Below are positions 45,801 through 53,490 of a DNA stretch of 64,000 nucleotides, in pieces. Under the pieces are notes generated by a model. That model searched no databases, was not told the DNA's origin, and saw nothing but the letters and a program-made list of their open reading frames with translations. Each line of letters begins with the position of its first letter. The first letter of the stretch is position 1. Origin of the DNA: an uncultured Gammaproteobacteria bacterium (lineage in GTDB: Bacteria; Pseudomonadota; Gammaproteobacteria; PS1; Pseudothioglobaceae); assembly GCA_902556205.1 (NCBI GenBank), contig CACDVH010000002.1, positions 1 through 64,000 of the forward strand, read 5' to 3'. The translations under genes were made by a program, and so were the position numbers.

Positions 45801-46573
45801 AAGACTTAGTTCTTAAAAGAGGTTATAAAGGATCTGTTGGTGTAGTTACTCCATTTGTTGCACAAGTGAGTGCAATTAGAACTGCTGTAAGCCAAAATGC
45901 AAGACTGGAAAATGAATTAGTTGGTAGAAATTTTTTGGTCAATACGGTTCATCAGTTTCAAGGAGATGAGCGTGACGTTATGTTTTTCTCACCAGTTTTA
46001 TCAAAAGGAATGAGAGCTCAAAGTATTCATTTTCTTAAAACCAATGGCAATTTATTTAATGTTGCAATTACTAGAGCAAGAGCTCAGTTAATAGTTGTGG
46101 GTGATCTGGCTCAGTGCGGCGCATCTGATGTAGACTATTTAGCAAGATTTGCAACATACAGCCAAGATCTCATTAAGAAAAATAATGATAATCAAAATAT
46201 AGAATTATCTTATGGATCTTCAAAATATCCCGAGGTGGATAATCCAGAGCAAGTCTCAAATTATGAAAGGATTTTTTACACTCAGATGTATCTAGAAGGC
46301 ATCAGAACATTGCCTCAATTTAGAGTTGAGAAATATGTACTTGATTTTGCGATAGTCGATGGCGATAGAAAACTCAATATCGAAGTTGATGGTGAAAAAT
46401 ACCACAGAAACTGGAACGGTGAATTATGCCGCAGAGACCAGATGAGAAATCAAAGAATGTATGAACTTGGCTGGGATGTAGAAAGGTTTTGGGTGTATGA
46501 GATAAGAGACGATTTAGAGTCTTGTATTAAACGGATAAAGGCCTGGCAAAACCGCTCCAAAAAACCGGCTTAA
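42830..46573 (+). CDS. UPF1-like superfamily 1 helicase with C-terminal DUF559/Vsr-like nuclease
   Basis: 1247 residues. Residues ~15-80 look like a winged-helix domain (LLEKNKEGLKANEIADALEF). The helicase has Walker A GPPGTGKS (378-385), a large charged coiled-coil insertion (~450-800), Walker B DEAS (Asp839-Glu840), GDPQQL, DHHRSH, TVHQFQGDERDVMFF and AITRARAQLIVVGD. The last ~100 residues carry a PD-(D/E)xK nuclease of the DUF559/Vsr type (Asp1172 in LDFAI, Glu1185 and Asp1187 in NIEVDGEKYH, then RRDQMRNQRMYELGWDVERFWVYEI). Related helicase-nuclease proteins occur in defence islands. The ATGA overlap with the membrane-nuclease gene argues for equal expression and a joint task. Confidence 0.88.
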   Translation: MSEEQKSTENEDVLGSIVSSVDLGKDILELLEKNKEGLKANEIADALEFEVDVKGVRQLLYGNLNGKVRQDNSYKWYLISDSDRSIEIGHQKSAPLTDLARLCRYYLACSDQANTGVSTWAKSNFDDLDYGELGSLPLHTDDLLADANAQRLLGKIRSDRSRLELFVGYPTHLRKFTSQKGNEIYKVEPLFLFPVEIDPNNKTPILDVSYPVINPEVVKQFTNSQQESILSETALLESELGIGEIGATIDIDELVLRLQSIRDDWPWQENMDPSELDSSSSHLSEIDQPGIYNKAIVIIVPKSKYTQGLESELTNISKLDIKEVKGTALGGWLDGNDDSNQKELPKNPKPLVEVLPMNSEQRQAVNTSFVKDLTIITGPPGTGKSQVVTNLLINAAWQGKKVLFASRNNKAVDVVETRINNLGPRPILLRVGSNAYQNKLAEYLIALLSTSSTEDDQLEFDETQMLHKKLLKRSNKLDDEVEKLIELRNSVDSLEQAAEIVRNKIVDEELFLSFKKLNTSTITTSVKAFSKKISKLVKNVEQKETLEAEIKELRSQYKNKIFISFRDADIEILRADLAKFIQIFKPLKKGLFWFLRKNGLFKTANRLLNNQHEFVGKLGYSFPHDFVSESNIDDWRSLINQLNTSINDAEIVKEYFEDLEALNNSSLLKQANSSLKDTLKGIHSLGLEAPDEMVMDSNLNDWSAFVDYLPIAIEEAEKVSKYLNALSKLQGLKNLEEITLERQKLFKSFSSNSEKLWKLWLRLQPSTLSKEDRATLSKYKTLLDMVNESQGDLEPSVRREYGKIIPQVSHLLPCWAATSLSVKNRLPFEPGFFDIVVFDEASQCDIASALPLLYRAKTAVVIGDPQQLTHITTLQKGQDQKLLEKYDLFSDYIQWAYSYNSLFSLASGIGSKNSLINLADHHRSHADIIEFSNKEFYQGRLRVATRYDNLKRINNKEPGVRWVDIQGQTYPGQSGGSMNPLEVKALVIELEDLVLKRGYKGSVGVVTPFVAQVSAIRTAVSQNARLENELVGRNFLVNTVHQFQGDERDVMFFSPVLSKGMRAQSIHFLKTNGNLFNVAITRARAQLIVVGDLAQCGASDVDYLARFATYSQDLIKKNNDNQNIELSYGSSKYPEVDNPEQVSNYERIFYTQMYLEGIRTLPQFRVEKYVLDFAIVDGDRKLNIEVDGEKYHRNWNGELCRRDQMRNQRMYELGWDVERFWVYEIRDDLESCIKRIKAWQNRSKKPA

Positions 46574-46592
46574 TTATATTCTAGTTTTTCAT

Positions 46593-46702
46593 TATAATAG
46601 AGTGTTATAGGGCTTTTGCATTAGTGTTTTTTAATAACTAGTCCTAGTCTTGAATTAAATATAAATAGAGGAGCGGTTAACTTGTTCGCAAGTTATTTTT
46701 TG
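46593..46702 (+). promoter_or_regulatory. Promoter, short transcript and UUCG-loop terminator ahead of alpA
   Basis: TATAAT at 46593-46598 could start a ~95-nt RNA. A hairpin AACTTG-TTCG-CAAGTT (46679-46694) with a UUCG tetraloop followed by ATTTTTTG ends it ~25 bp before the alpA start. This could be an attenuator of alpA or an independent small RNA. The -35 is weak. Confidence 0.5.
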
Positions 46703-46725
46703 TTTATCTATTTATAGGATAAAAA

Positions 46726-46926
46726 ATGCATAGATATCAGTTAGTCAAGCTTTCAGCTGTAAAAGACATCACTACCTTTAGTTCAGCAACCATATATCGT
46801 CTTATTAAAAAAGGTGAATTCCCAAAACCGATTAAACTCTCGAAGCGAAGTTCAGGTTGGTTTTTAGAAGAGATATACAGTTGGCTTGATCAAAAAAAAG
46901 AATCTAGAGACGGGGGTAAGCTATGA
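46726..46926 (+). CDS. AlpA-family helix-turn-helix regulator
   Basis: 66 residues. VKDITTFSSATIYRLIKKGEFPKPIKLSKRSSGWFLEEIYSWL is a complete AlpA/Phage_AlpA (MerR-like HTH_17) domain. AlpA-type proteins act as excisionases or activators of integrase genes in P4-like elements, which fits the tRNA-borne integrase here. It overlaps the next gene by 4 bp (ATGA). Confidence 0.92.
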   Translation: MHRYQLVKLSAVKDITTFSSATIYRLIKKGEFPKPIKLSKRSSGWFLEEIYSWLDQKKESRDGGKL

Positions 46927-47192
46927 ATCAACTCTATGATGCTCATGAAGAGCATATTAATCGAAATTCCTTCGTTTTTTACGATAGTTTTTATAAAGCC
47001 ATGAAAAACCTAAGCGATGAAGAAAAAGTCGAATATATCGATGCTATATGCTGTTATAGCCTCTATGATCAAGTTATAGAGATGGATAATAAAATTGAAG
47101 GTATGTTTGAGTTAATTAAGCCTCAAATTGATGCAAATATTAAACGTAGAAAAGATGGGGCTAAAGGAGGCAGACCTTCAAATCGGGATTGA
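46923..47192 (+). CDS. DUF6291-type mobile-element protein
   Basis: 89 residues. NSFVFYDSFYKAMKNLSDEEKVEYIDAICCYSLYDQ and the basic end KRRKDGAKGGRPSNRD resemble the short DUF6291 proteins that occur next to replication or regulatory genes of phages and integrative elements. The biochemical role is not known. Translationally coupled to alpA and convergent with the 48686 gene, whose stop abuts it. Confidence 0.7.
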   Translation: MNQLYDAHEEHINRNSFVFYDSFYKAMKNLSDEEKVEYIDAICCYSLYDQVIEMDNKIEGMFELIKPQIDANIKRRKDGAKGGRPSNRD

Positions 47193-48686
47193 CTATTTTT
47201 TTAAATCAATCAGAGTCATCATATCGACAGGATAATGATAATCGCCTAAAGTGTTAATTTCACATATTGTCTGATTTGAAATATCTTCATAGATTTTTGT
47301 GACCGAATTAGTAAGGAGAAGTTCTCCAATTTTTGCTCGTTGTTTTTGTGAACCATAACCATTAAAAATGCTGCCAAAATTTCTGTGCGTTATGAATTTT
47401 CCATCATCTGAACTGTCACCTCTAAATGCTAAGACATCATTAACGAAACTTTGTCTCATGACATCGCATATGTAGTCAGTACTCTTGTTTTTAAAAAGAT
47501 CAAATTGTCTCATATATCTGAGTGGTCTTAGAAAAATTTGGAAGTTTATTCCAGCACTATCATTCACGTGCAAACCAATATCTTTAGGCCTAAAATTCCA
47601 ATTTAATTCTTCAAGATACTCATCGATTTCCATCTCTAATTTGAGTACGCCAAAATCAAATTGATTAACAGGCTGATTAAATAAAGTTTCTACGATGCTG
47701 TTATCAATCTTTTTTGGAACTTCAAATTCAAATAACGATTTGAATTGATTGGGCTCATTTTCTGTCTCGTTTTTTTCGCTTTGTTGAGATTCTGCAATTC
47801 TCTCAAGAAGGCTTTTTTCTTCTTTTTCTTTAGTTTTTTTTGATTTAACTAAATTCTCAAGCCTGAGCACTTCATCCTTTGCCCATGTATCTCCTAATGA
47901 TGCCCACTTTTGAAGCATGACTAGTGCTTCCTGGTAATTTTCAGCATCTTCGGCACTTAATATAGAGCTAAGCTCATTTTCTATTATTAATATAAGATCA
48001 TCAAAATCACTGTTCCATTTTTTTATAGCAGATGCTTGTAATCCGAGGCTATTATTGTCTTCATAATTTGAATAAAACGCAATATTAACAATTCTTCCTT
48101 CCATTAAATATTTTAATAGTGTTGAAGTCAGTCTTGCTGTTTTAGAATACTCCCCATTAACTCTTTGCTCCTTCATCGCAAGATATGTGTATCCAAAAGT
48201 GTCTTTTTCATCAATAAAGGGTGGAAAAGGAATAAGAGCACTTATCGAATTATCAATATTCACACCTGATTGACTTGATAATTTCTCACTTTGCTCTTCT
48301 AGAGCTTCCCTAACCGAATTAAATGTTTTTTCATTGTCTATAAGTTCTTGTTTGTCATTATTGACCTGTTCCATAAAATCTTCACGACCATAGTCTTTGC
48401 CCGGAATAGTAGTAACTTGAACAAACTCCGACATTGTTGGCTCAAGTCCTGAATTAATCCTCTCAAGATCGGAAGGTAGCATGTATGCAAGTAACAGCTC
48501 TACTTCTGGAGGGTGAAGGCTATTTAAGTTATTAAAAATTGGGTTTGATGGCTCGACTGCAACCAATTCACTATAGTTCTCAGGAAAATAAAAAATCCAA
48601 CCATCCACTAGAACATTTGTCTTAGATTCAGATGCATGAGTAGATGAAAATACTAAGACAAAAAGCATTGTTAAAATTTTCTTCAT
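47193..48686 (-). CDS. Secreted protein of unknown function, 497 residues
   Basis: MKKILTMLFVLVFSSTHASES is a clear signal peptide. The mature protein has no family I recognise: an N-terminal part with many acidic residues, a Lys/Glu-rich coiled coil (~265-310), and a C-terminal part (~330-497) with RPKDIGLHVNDSAGINFQIFLRPLRYM and a Cys pair. Its ATG is 6 nt from TATAAT (48693-48698 reverse) without a Shine-Dalgarno, as for other envelope genes of the island. It is likely periplasmic or surface-exposed cargo. Confidence 0.75.
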   Translation of the reverse strand: MKKILTMLFVLVFSSTHASESKTNVLVDGWIFYFPENYSELVAVEPSNPIFNNLNSLHPPEVELLLAYMLPSDLERINSGLEPTMSEFVQVTTIPGKDYGREDFMEQVNNDKQELIDNEKTFNSVREALEEQSEKLSSQSGVNIDNSISALIPFPPFIDEKDTFGYTYLAMKEQRVNGEYSKTARLTSTLLKYLMEGRIVNIAFYSNYEDNNSLGLQASAIKKWNSDFDDLILIIENELSSILSAEDAENYQEALVMLQKWASLGDTWAKDEVLRLENLVKSKKTKEKEEKSLLERIAESQQSEKNETENEPNQFKSLFEFEVPKKIDNSIVETLFNQPVNQFDFGVLKLEMEIDEYLEELNWNFRPKDIGLHVNDSAGINFQIFLRPLRYMRQFDLFKNKSTDYICDVMRQSFVNDVLAFRGDSSDDGKFITHRNFGSIFNGYGSQKQRAKIGELLLTNSVTKIYEDISNQTICEINTLGDYHYPVDMMTLIDLKK

Positions 48687-48730
48687 GAGTTAATTATATT
48701 TCAAACTGAACTTTAATATGAAATTTATGG

Positions 48731-48943
48731 TATACTTATATTCGAACGAAGAAATTTGTTCAGGTGCTCTTTAATTTATCGGCTGTAAAGTTGGTAGCGA
48801 ACCTAAAGAGTGATTGGCCGGGTAGGCCAATAGACTAGTAGAAACTGGTATTAATGCTGCAAAGCAAATCCATATTAGACTTATGTCTAATATCTATAGC
48901 GGTCCCGCTGGTCTCCATTTTTTTTATATATATGGAGAAGTTT
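48731..48943 (+). ncRNA. Structured 5' leader of the AIPR-like gene (boxA plus hairpins)
   Basis: Starting near TATACT (48731) there is ~200 nt of non-coding leader. It holds an rrn-type boxA word TGCTCTTTAA (48765-48774), whose CTCTTTA is exactly complementary to TAAAGAG at 48804-48810; a hairpin ATTGGCC-GGGTA-GGCCAAT (48813-48831); a perfect 9-bp hairpin ATATTAGAC-TTAT-GTCTAATAT (48872-48893); a short AGCG-GTCC-CGCT stem (48898-48909); and TCTCCAT (48912-48918) pairing with ATGGAGA (48932-48938), which includes the Shine-Dalgarno. An ORF can be read through part of it (from 48854) but it would span these hairpins. Confidence 0.65.
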
Positions 48944-50344
48944 ATGAAAAACAAAAACTTAGTACTTAAAGTTGATAATCAGAGTGTTCAACATACTCGT
49001 TATCTTAATAAGATTATTGGCACAATTGATTTAAAAAATCTTGCCAAATTAATCAACGCAGTTGGCCTTGAGGCAAATCCGCGTAAATCCAAGGTTTGTA
49101 ATACAACCGACCAAATAAGAGACACATTGGAATATAACCCTGCAATGTTTAAATATAGCTCTAAAGGTCTTTTGGTTTCTTCAAGTGAATGCCATAAGCT
49201 TGAGAGAGGTCGATTAAATCTTACTTACAATAATGAAAGCATTGAAGGAATTCTTGATGGTGGGCATAACACTCTCGCTTGTGGATTATCGATTCTTGAA
49301 ATGATTGGATTTAGTGATAATAAAGTAAGCAAGATTAAGAAATGGGATGAGTTTATTGGGTTCTGGAAGGAAGTATTTACTGAGAAATCTTTTGAAAAGA
49401 TTGATCAGGCTCAGGGTGATCCTGAGAAGGATCCAGAAGCCTTTGCTCAGCTGCCTATTGAAATCATTTATCCAACTGAAGAGGGTTACGATCGCTTTGA
49501 AGAAAATATCTATTTTATTTCTGCGGCAAGAAATAACAATACTGCTTTAAGTGTTACAACTCGAAGTAATCATAAACACTACTATGATGCACTTAAAAAG
49601 GTATTAGATGAATATGTAAGTAATAAGATTACATGGAAGGATAACGAGGAGACTGGTCATAAACAACCTATCAAGTCTCAAGAGATTATTGCGCTATCCT
49701 TAATCCCTTTGATGACTCTTCAAAAAGAAGGCCTTCTTCCTGAAAAATTAGAAAAAATTAATCCTGTTTCGCTCTACAGTAGTAAAGGTAAATGCGTGCA
49801 AATTTTTGATAATTTTATTAAATTAATGAATCCTGCTAATGAGGAGGGTAGAGAGCCAACAGGCGATGAAATAACTCAAAATCTAGAATCTAATGAATTA
49901 ATAATGAGTGCATTTGAAAAAATGTTTGTTATTCCTGAGTTAGAAGATTTTATTGTTGTTAATTTTCCAAAGGCATATAACAAGACTGGTAAAAAATTTG
50001 GTAAATGTCCAAAGGTTCAGAGATACAGCTTGACTGAAAAAGGACCAGAGTTTACCAATAGAAAACAAAAGACTCAGTACTATGGAAACTCTTCTGAATA
50101 CAAGTATCCTAAGGGTTTTTATACTCCAATAGTTGCTTCACTTAGTGCACTTATGCATGTTAAGAACAATAGAGTTGAATGGAGAGTTTCAGATCCTAAA
50201 GCTTTTCTAGAAGACAACTTGGATTCGATACTAAGTAGTTATTTGAAATTTATGAGCAGTCATAATGCAGATCCACAAGTTATTGGAAAATCTGCCTATA
50301 GCTACGAAGTGATAGAAGAAGCAATTAATAAGTTATTGCAATAA
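48944..50344 (+). CDS. AIPR-like / DGQHR-related protein (putative abortive-infection protein)
   Basis: ~466 residues from the ATG at 48944, which has GGAG 6 nt upstream; the longer frame from 48854 runs through leader hairpins and is not preferred. MFKYSSKGLLVSSSECHKL followed by EGILDGGHNTLACGLSIL resembles the AIPR (abortive phage infection) core, in which an NG-Q-T or DG-x-H motif is conserved. LSVTTRSNHKHYYDALK and KSQEIIALSLIPL also fit. The match is by eye and moderate; a distantly related DGQHR-type protein is the alternative. No membrane segment. It stands alone, closed by a terminator hairpin at 50356. Confidence 0.55.
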   Translation: MKNKNLVLKVDNQSVQHTRYLNKIIGTIDLKNLAKLINAVGLEANPRKSKVCNTTDQIRDTLEYNPAMFKYSSKGLLVSSSECHKLERGRLNLTYNNESIEGILDGGHNTLACGLSILEMIGFSDNKVSKIKKWDEFIGFWKEVFTEKSFEKIDQAQGDPEKDPEAFAQLPIEIIYPTEEGYDRFEENIYFISAARNNNTALSVTTRSNHKHYYDALKKVLDEYVSNKITWKDNEETGHKQPIKSQEIIALSLIPLMTLQKEGLLPEKLEKINPVSLYSSKGKCVQIFDNFIKLMNPANEEGREPTGDEITQNLESNELIMSAFEKMFVIPELEDFIVVNFPKAYNKTGKKFGKCPKVQRYSLTEKGPEFTNRKQKTQYYGNSSEYKYPKGFYTPIVASLSALMHVKNNRVEWRVSDPKAFLEDNLDSILSSYLKFMSSHNADPQVIGKSAYSYEVIEEAINKLLQ

Positions 50345-50355
50345 ATATGCTAGAT

Positions 50356-50416
50356 ATCAGGGGGTGGGAATTACACTCCCTGATTAAATTAATACCTTAT
50401 TTATAATAAGGTTCAT
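50356..50416 (+). terminator. Two hairpins after the AIPR-like gene
   Basis: ATCAGGGGGTG (50356-50366) pairs with CACTCCCTGAT (50374-50384) with one mismatch, and CCTTATT-TAT-AATAAGG (50395-50411) follows, then TTCATTTTT. Either can end the upstream transcript. Confidence 0.75.
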
Positions 50417-50510
50417 TTTTCACCTAAAATTCATCAACAAAACACTAAACCTATATCTTTAAGCTATTGATTTATATAACAATAGATTAACTTCATAAAT
50501 ATAGGACATC

Positions 50511-52808
50511 ATGACCCGGCCCAAATCAAACCCAATATCTAAATTAATCATCTCTTCATTTTTACTTCTAGCTACAAACCTTGCAATTGCAAGTTCCAAC
50601 TCCCAAGAAAAACAATCTAATCCAGTCAACGAAGCCGAATCAGGCTCTATGCTCTTTAAGTTCGATGACGACTCCTCAATTATGCAAATTGCACTCGATA
50701 CCGAAGTGCAGATGGATATTACAGGAAACATAAACAGAGTCATTGTTGAACAGATTTTTACTAACCCTTCAGATATGTGGGCAGAAGGTGTCTATGTGTT
50801 TCCACTCCCCGAAGACTCCGCCGTTGATCGATTAAGGATGTATGTCGACGAGAGGGTGATAGAGGGGCAGATTCATGAGAAAGAAGAGGCCAAAAAGATT
50901 TATGAGAAAGCTAAGAGTGAAGGCAAAAGTGCTTCTCTAGTCGAGCAGCAAAGACCCAACATCTTTACCACCAATGTCGCCAACATTGCGCCAGGAGGTA
51001 GCATAAAGGTTGCTATCGAATACCAGCAAGCCGTCAGCATTAGTAACAACAAATATTCTGTTAGATTCCCGATGGTGGTCGGAGACCGTTACGTCCCTGG
51101 GGCTCCTGCCTATACTCCCGATGAATCATTGGGCGTCTCTTTTAATACAACTGAGGTTAGTGACGCCTCAAAGATTACCCCAATTAGCGAGAACCACGTT
51201 CGTGAACTCATTGACGAGAATTATGAAACCGATTTGCCAGTCAGGATTAGTATTAATCTGAACGCAGGCTTTGACGTTGCCTCATTGAATTCGACTTATC
51301 ACAAGGTCAACACCGAGAGTCTAAATCAGACAACTAAATACATTAGCTTGGCTGAGGCGGCACAGCTTGATCGTGACTTTGAGCTAACCTGGTCAGCAAA
51401 CATGTCTCACGAGCCCGAGGTGGCTTTGTTTGCCCAAGAAAACGATAACAATATCTATCTCTTGATGATGGCTATTCCACCAAAAAATGACGTATTTAAG
51501 AAGAGTGACAGGGCTCGTGAGTTGATTTTTATTATTGATTCCTCAGGTTCTATGAGCGGAGGCTCAATGAGACAAGCCAAAGATTCGCTCTACGAGGCCT
51601 TAGAGAGATTGAAGCCCTCAGACAGGTTTAATATCATTGATTTTGATAGTGGTTTCGAGCCACTCTTTGATTCAGCTAAGATGGCAAACCAATCTCACAT
51701 GAATGAAGCCAAGAGATTTATTAGGAAGATTGATGCTGACGGAGGAACAGAGATGTTCAAGCCTATTGACTTTGCTCTCAAATCAAGAGATTCAGAATCA
51801 AGTAAATTCCTGCGACAAATTGTATTTATAACCGATGGTCAGTCTGGAAATGAAGAGGCTATATTTAATAACGTTAGCTACAACATAAGGAACGATAGAT
51901 TTTTCACCATTGGTATTGGTTCAGCTCCAAACTCTTATTTGTTAACTAAACTCGCAGATTTTGGAAGGGGTGCGTTTACCTACATAGGTAGCCAGAAAGA
52001 GGTTAGACAGAAAATGAATAGACTCTTTGAAATGTTAGAGTCACCCGCACTCACCGACATAAAGGTCAACTTTCCACCCGAAATCACCTCTGAACTTGCC
52101 AGAGACGTGATTTATGACCTCTATGCTGGTGAGACCATAACCGCAGCTTTTAAGATGAATGCACTCCCTAATTCACTTGAAATATCCGGCAAAACCATAG
52201 ATGGAGTGTTTAATAAAACCATCACCATAGATAAACTCAGCAATACTTCGGGGGTAGACACTCTATGGGCGCGTCGCAAAATCGACCGGTTGACCGATTT
52301 TTATAACAACACTTACGCGCAATCAAACAAAGATTCTGCACGAAGAGATATTACAAATTTAGCTTTAGATTACCATTTAGTTTCTCGATTTACCTCTCTT
52401 GTTGCAGTTGATATTACTCCATCAAGACCTGAACATGAAGAGCTTATCACTCAGGCCATCATCACGAAGGCGAAGGCAGATGGATTAGAGAAGGAGATTG
52501 AGCTAAATGAGGACGGTCAGCTTCAAAACAGAGATGAGCTAATGCTGGCTTTAATGAGAGCTTTGCCAGAAGACAAGGTCAAAAATTCTAGTGCTCAAAA
52601 ACAGTTCGAGATGGTGATGAAAAGTGCTAACGTTCCTCCAAGTGCATTTGCCTCGATGAAGGTACCAGAGAAGATAGCGGCTCTAGTGGATACCCAAGTC
52701 AAAATGATTCCTTCCTCGCAGACAGCAACATACTCTGAGCTGTTGATGTATATTGGGCTCTCGTTGCTCCTGATCGCCGCCATACTTCGTCGAAGGTTAG
52801 TGATATGA
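50511..52808 (+). CDS. VIT and vWA domain protein, marine proteobacterial sortase target
   Basis: 765 residues. A signal anchor (LIISSFLLLATNLAIA) is followed by a VIT domain (residues ~60-190: EQIFTNPSDMWAEGVYVFPLPEDSAVDRLRM) and a von Willebrand A domain (residues ~335-510) with the MIDAS motif DSSGSMSGGS. The C-terminus has SSQTATYSE, a hydrophobic helix and RRR, the layout of a sorting signal. This is the TIGR03788 type of protein encoded with class GN sortase. It overlaps the sortase gene by 4 bp. The DNA here and in the sortase gene is visibly richer in G+C than its neighbours. Confidence 0.9.
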   Translation: MTRPKSNPISKLIISSFLLLATNLAIASSNSQEKQSNPVNEAESGSMLFKFDDDSSIMQIALDTEVQMDITGNINRVIVEQIFTNPSDMWAEGVYVFPLPEDSAVDRLRMYVDERVIEGQIHEKEEAKKIYEKAKSEGKSASLVEQQRPNIFTTNVANIAPGGSIKVAIEYQQAVSISNNKYSVRFPMVVGDRYVPGAPAYTPDESLGVSFNTTEVSDASKITPISENHVRELIDENYETDLPVRISINLNAGFDVASLNSTYHKVNTESLNQTTKYISLAEAAQLDRDFELTWSANMSHEPEVALFAQENDNNIYLLMMAIPPKNDVFKKSDRARELIFIIDSSGSMSGGSMRQAKDSLYEALERLKPSDRFNIIDFDSGFEPLFDSAKMANQSHMNEAKRFIRKIDADGGTEMFKPIDFALKSRDSESSKFLRQIVFITDGQSGNEEAIFNNVSYNIRNDRFFTIGIGSAPNSYLLTKLADFGRGAFTYIGSQKEVRQKMNRLFEMLESPALTDIKVNFPPEITSELARDVIYDLYAGETITAAFKMNALPNSLEISGKTIDGVFNKTITIDKLSNTSGVDTLWARRKIDRLTDFYNNTYAQSNKDSARRDITNLALDYHLVSRFTSLVAVDITPSRPEHEELITQAIITKAKADGLEKEIELNEDGQLQNRDELMLALMRALPEDKVKNSSAQKQFEMVMKSANVPPSAFASMKVPEKIAALVDTQVKMIPSSQTATYSELLMYIGLSLLLIAAILRRRLVI

Positions 52809-53359
52809 AGAGACTGATACTACTAATAGTTTTTTTAGGGCTGAGTTTTTTCGCATACGGGGCTTATATACCCGCAAAAGCAGTCTTAGCTCAGTATTTG
52901 ATTAATGATGCCTGGAATGACTCATTAAGCTCAGGAGAGAGTCGCAAGCCCTGGAAATGGGCCGATATGCATCCGGTCATGAAGCTGAGCTCTGATAAAC
53001 ACAACCAAGAGCTCATTGTCTTGTCAGGAGACAAGGGCAACTCTCTCGCCTTTGCTCCAGGATACAATCTAAATAGTTACATGCCGAATCAGGGTGGTAC
53101 AACGGTTATTTCTGCTCACAGAGACACCCACTTTGAGTTTTTAGAGAACATATCAGTCAGTGACGTTTTCGAGCTGACGGATCGAAACAATGAAACGACC
53201 AGTTACGAGGTCAGTGACATCAAGATTATTGATGCAACGAAACAAGATATAGCTGTCCATTCAGACCGAGCCGAACTCAAATTGATTACGTGCTATCCCT
53301 TTGATGCTTTGGTTGCTAGAGGGCCGTTGAGATATGTCGTCACCGCAAAAATGATATGA
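52805..53359 (+). CDS. Class GN sortase
   Basis: 184 residues with an N-terminal membrane anchor (LILLIVFLGLSFFAYGAYI). Catalytic His in ISAHRDTHFEFL, Cys in LITCYPF (the TLxTC motif as LITC) and Arg in GPLRYVV are present. This type of sortase in marine Gram-negative bacteria processes the VIT/vWA protein encoded just before it. It presumably acts in the periplasm. The stop overlaps a 40-codon ORF. Confidence 0.93.
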   Translation: MKRLILLIVFLGLSFFAYGAYIPAKAVLAQYLINDAWNDSLSSGESRKPWKWADMHPVMKLSSDKHNQELIVLSGDKGNSLAFAPGYNLNSYMPNQGGTTVISAHRDTHFEFLENISVSDVFELTDRNNETTSYEVSDIKIIDATKQDIAVHSDRAELKLITCYPFDALVARGPLRYVVTAKMI

Positions 53360-53478
53360 AGATAAATATAACTCCAATTCGAAAAGACTCCAAGTTTATA
53401 AGCAACAAAATCCTATTAATGTCGGTCGTCTTTCATTTGGTGCTATTTGTTTTGGTGAGTTTTATGGAGTTGGTTTAA
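53356..53478 (+). CDS. Small membrane protein, 40 residues
   Basis: ATG at 53356 overlaps the sortase stop (ATGA). The product MKINITPIRKDSKFISNKIL is followed by the hydrophobic LMSVVFHLVLFVLVSFMELV, so it is a basic head plus one membrane helix. Its coupling to the sortase suggests a real gene, but there is no homologue known to me and no separate Shine-Dalgarno. Confidence 0.5.
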   Translation: MKINITPIRKDSKFISNKILLMSVVFHLVLFVLVSFMELV

Positions 53479-53490
53479 TAAGGAGAAAAA

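Noticed and set aside
48854-48943. N-terminal extension of the AIPR-like protein (30 residues, hydrophobic)
   Set aside because: It would be translated through perfect hairpins of the leader, has no ribosome site, and the ATG at 48944 has a good one. A membrane anchor is therefore not assumed.
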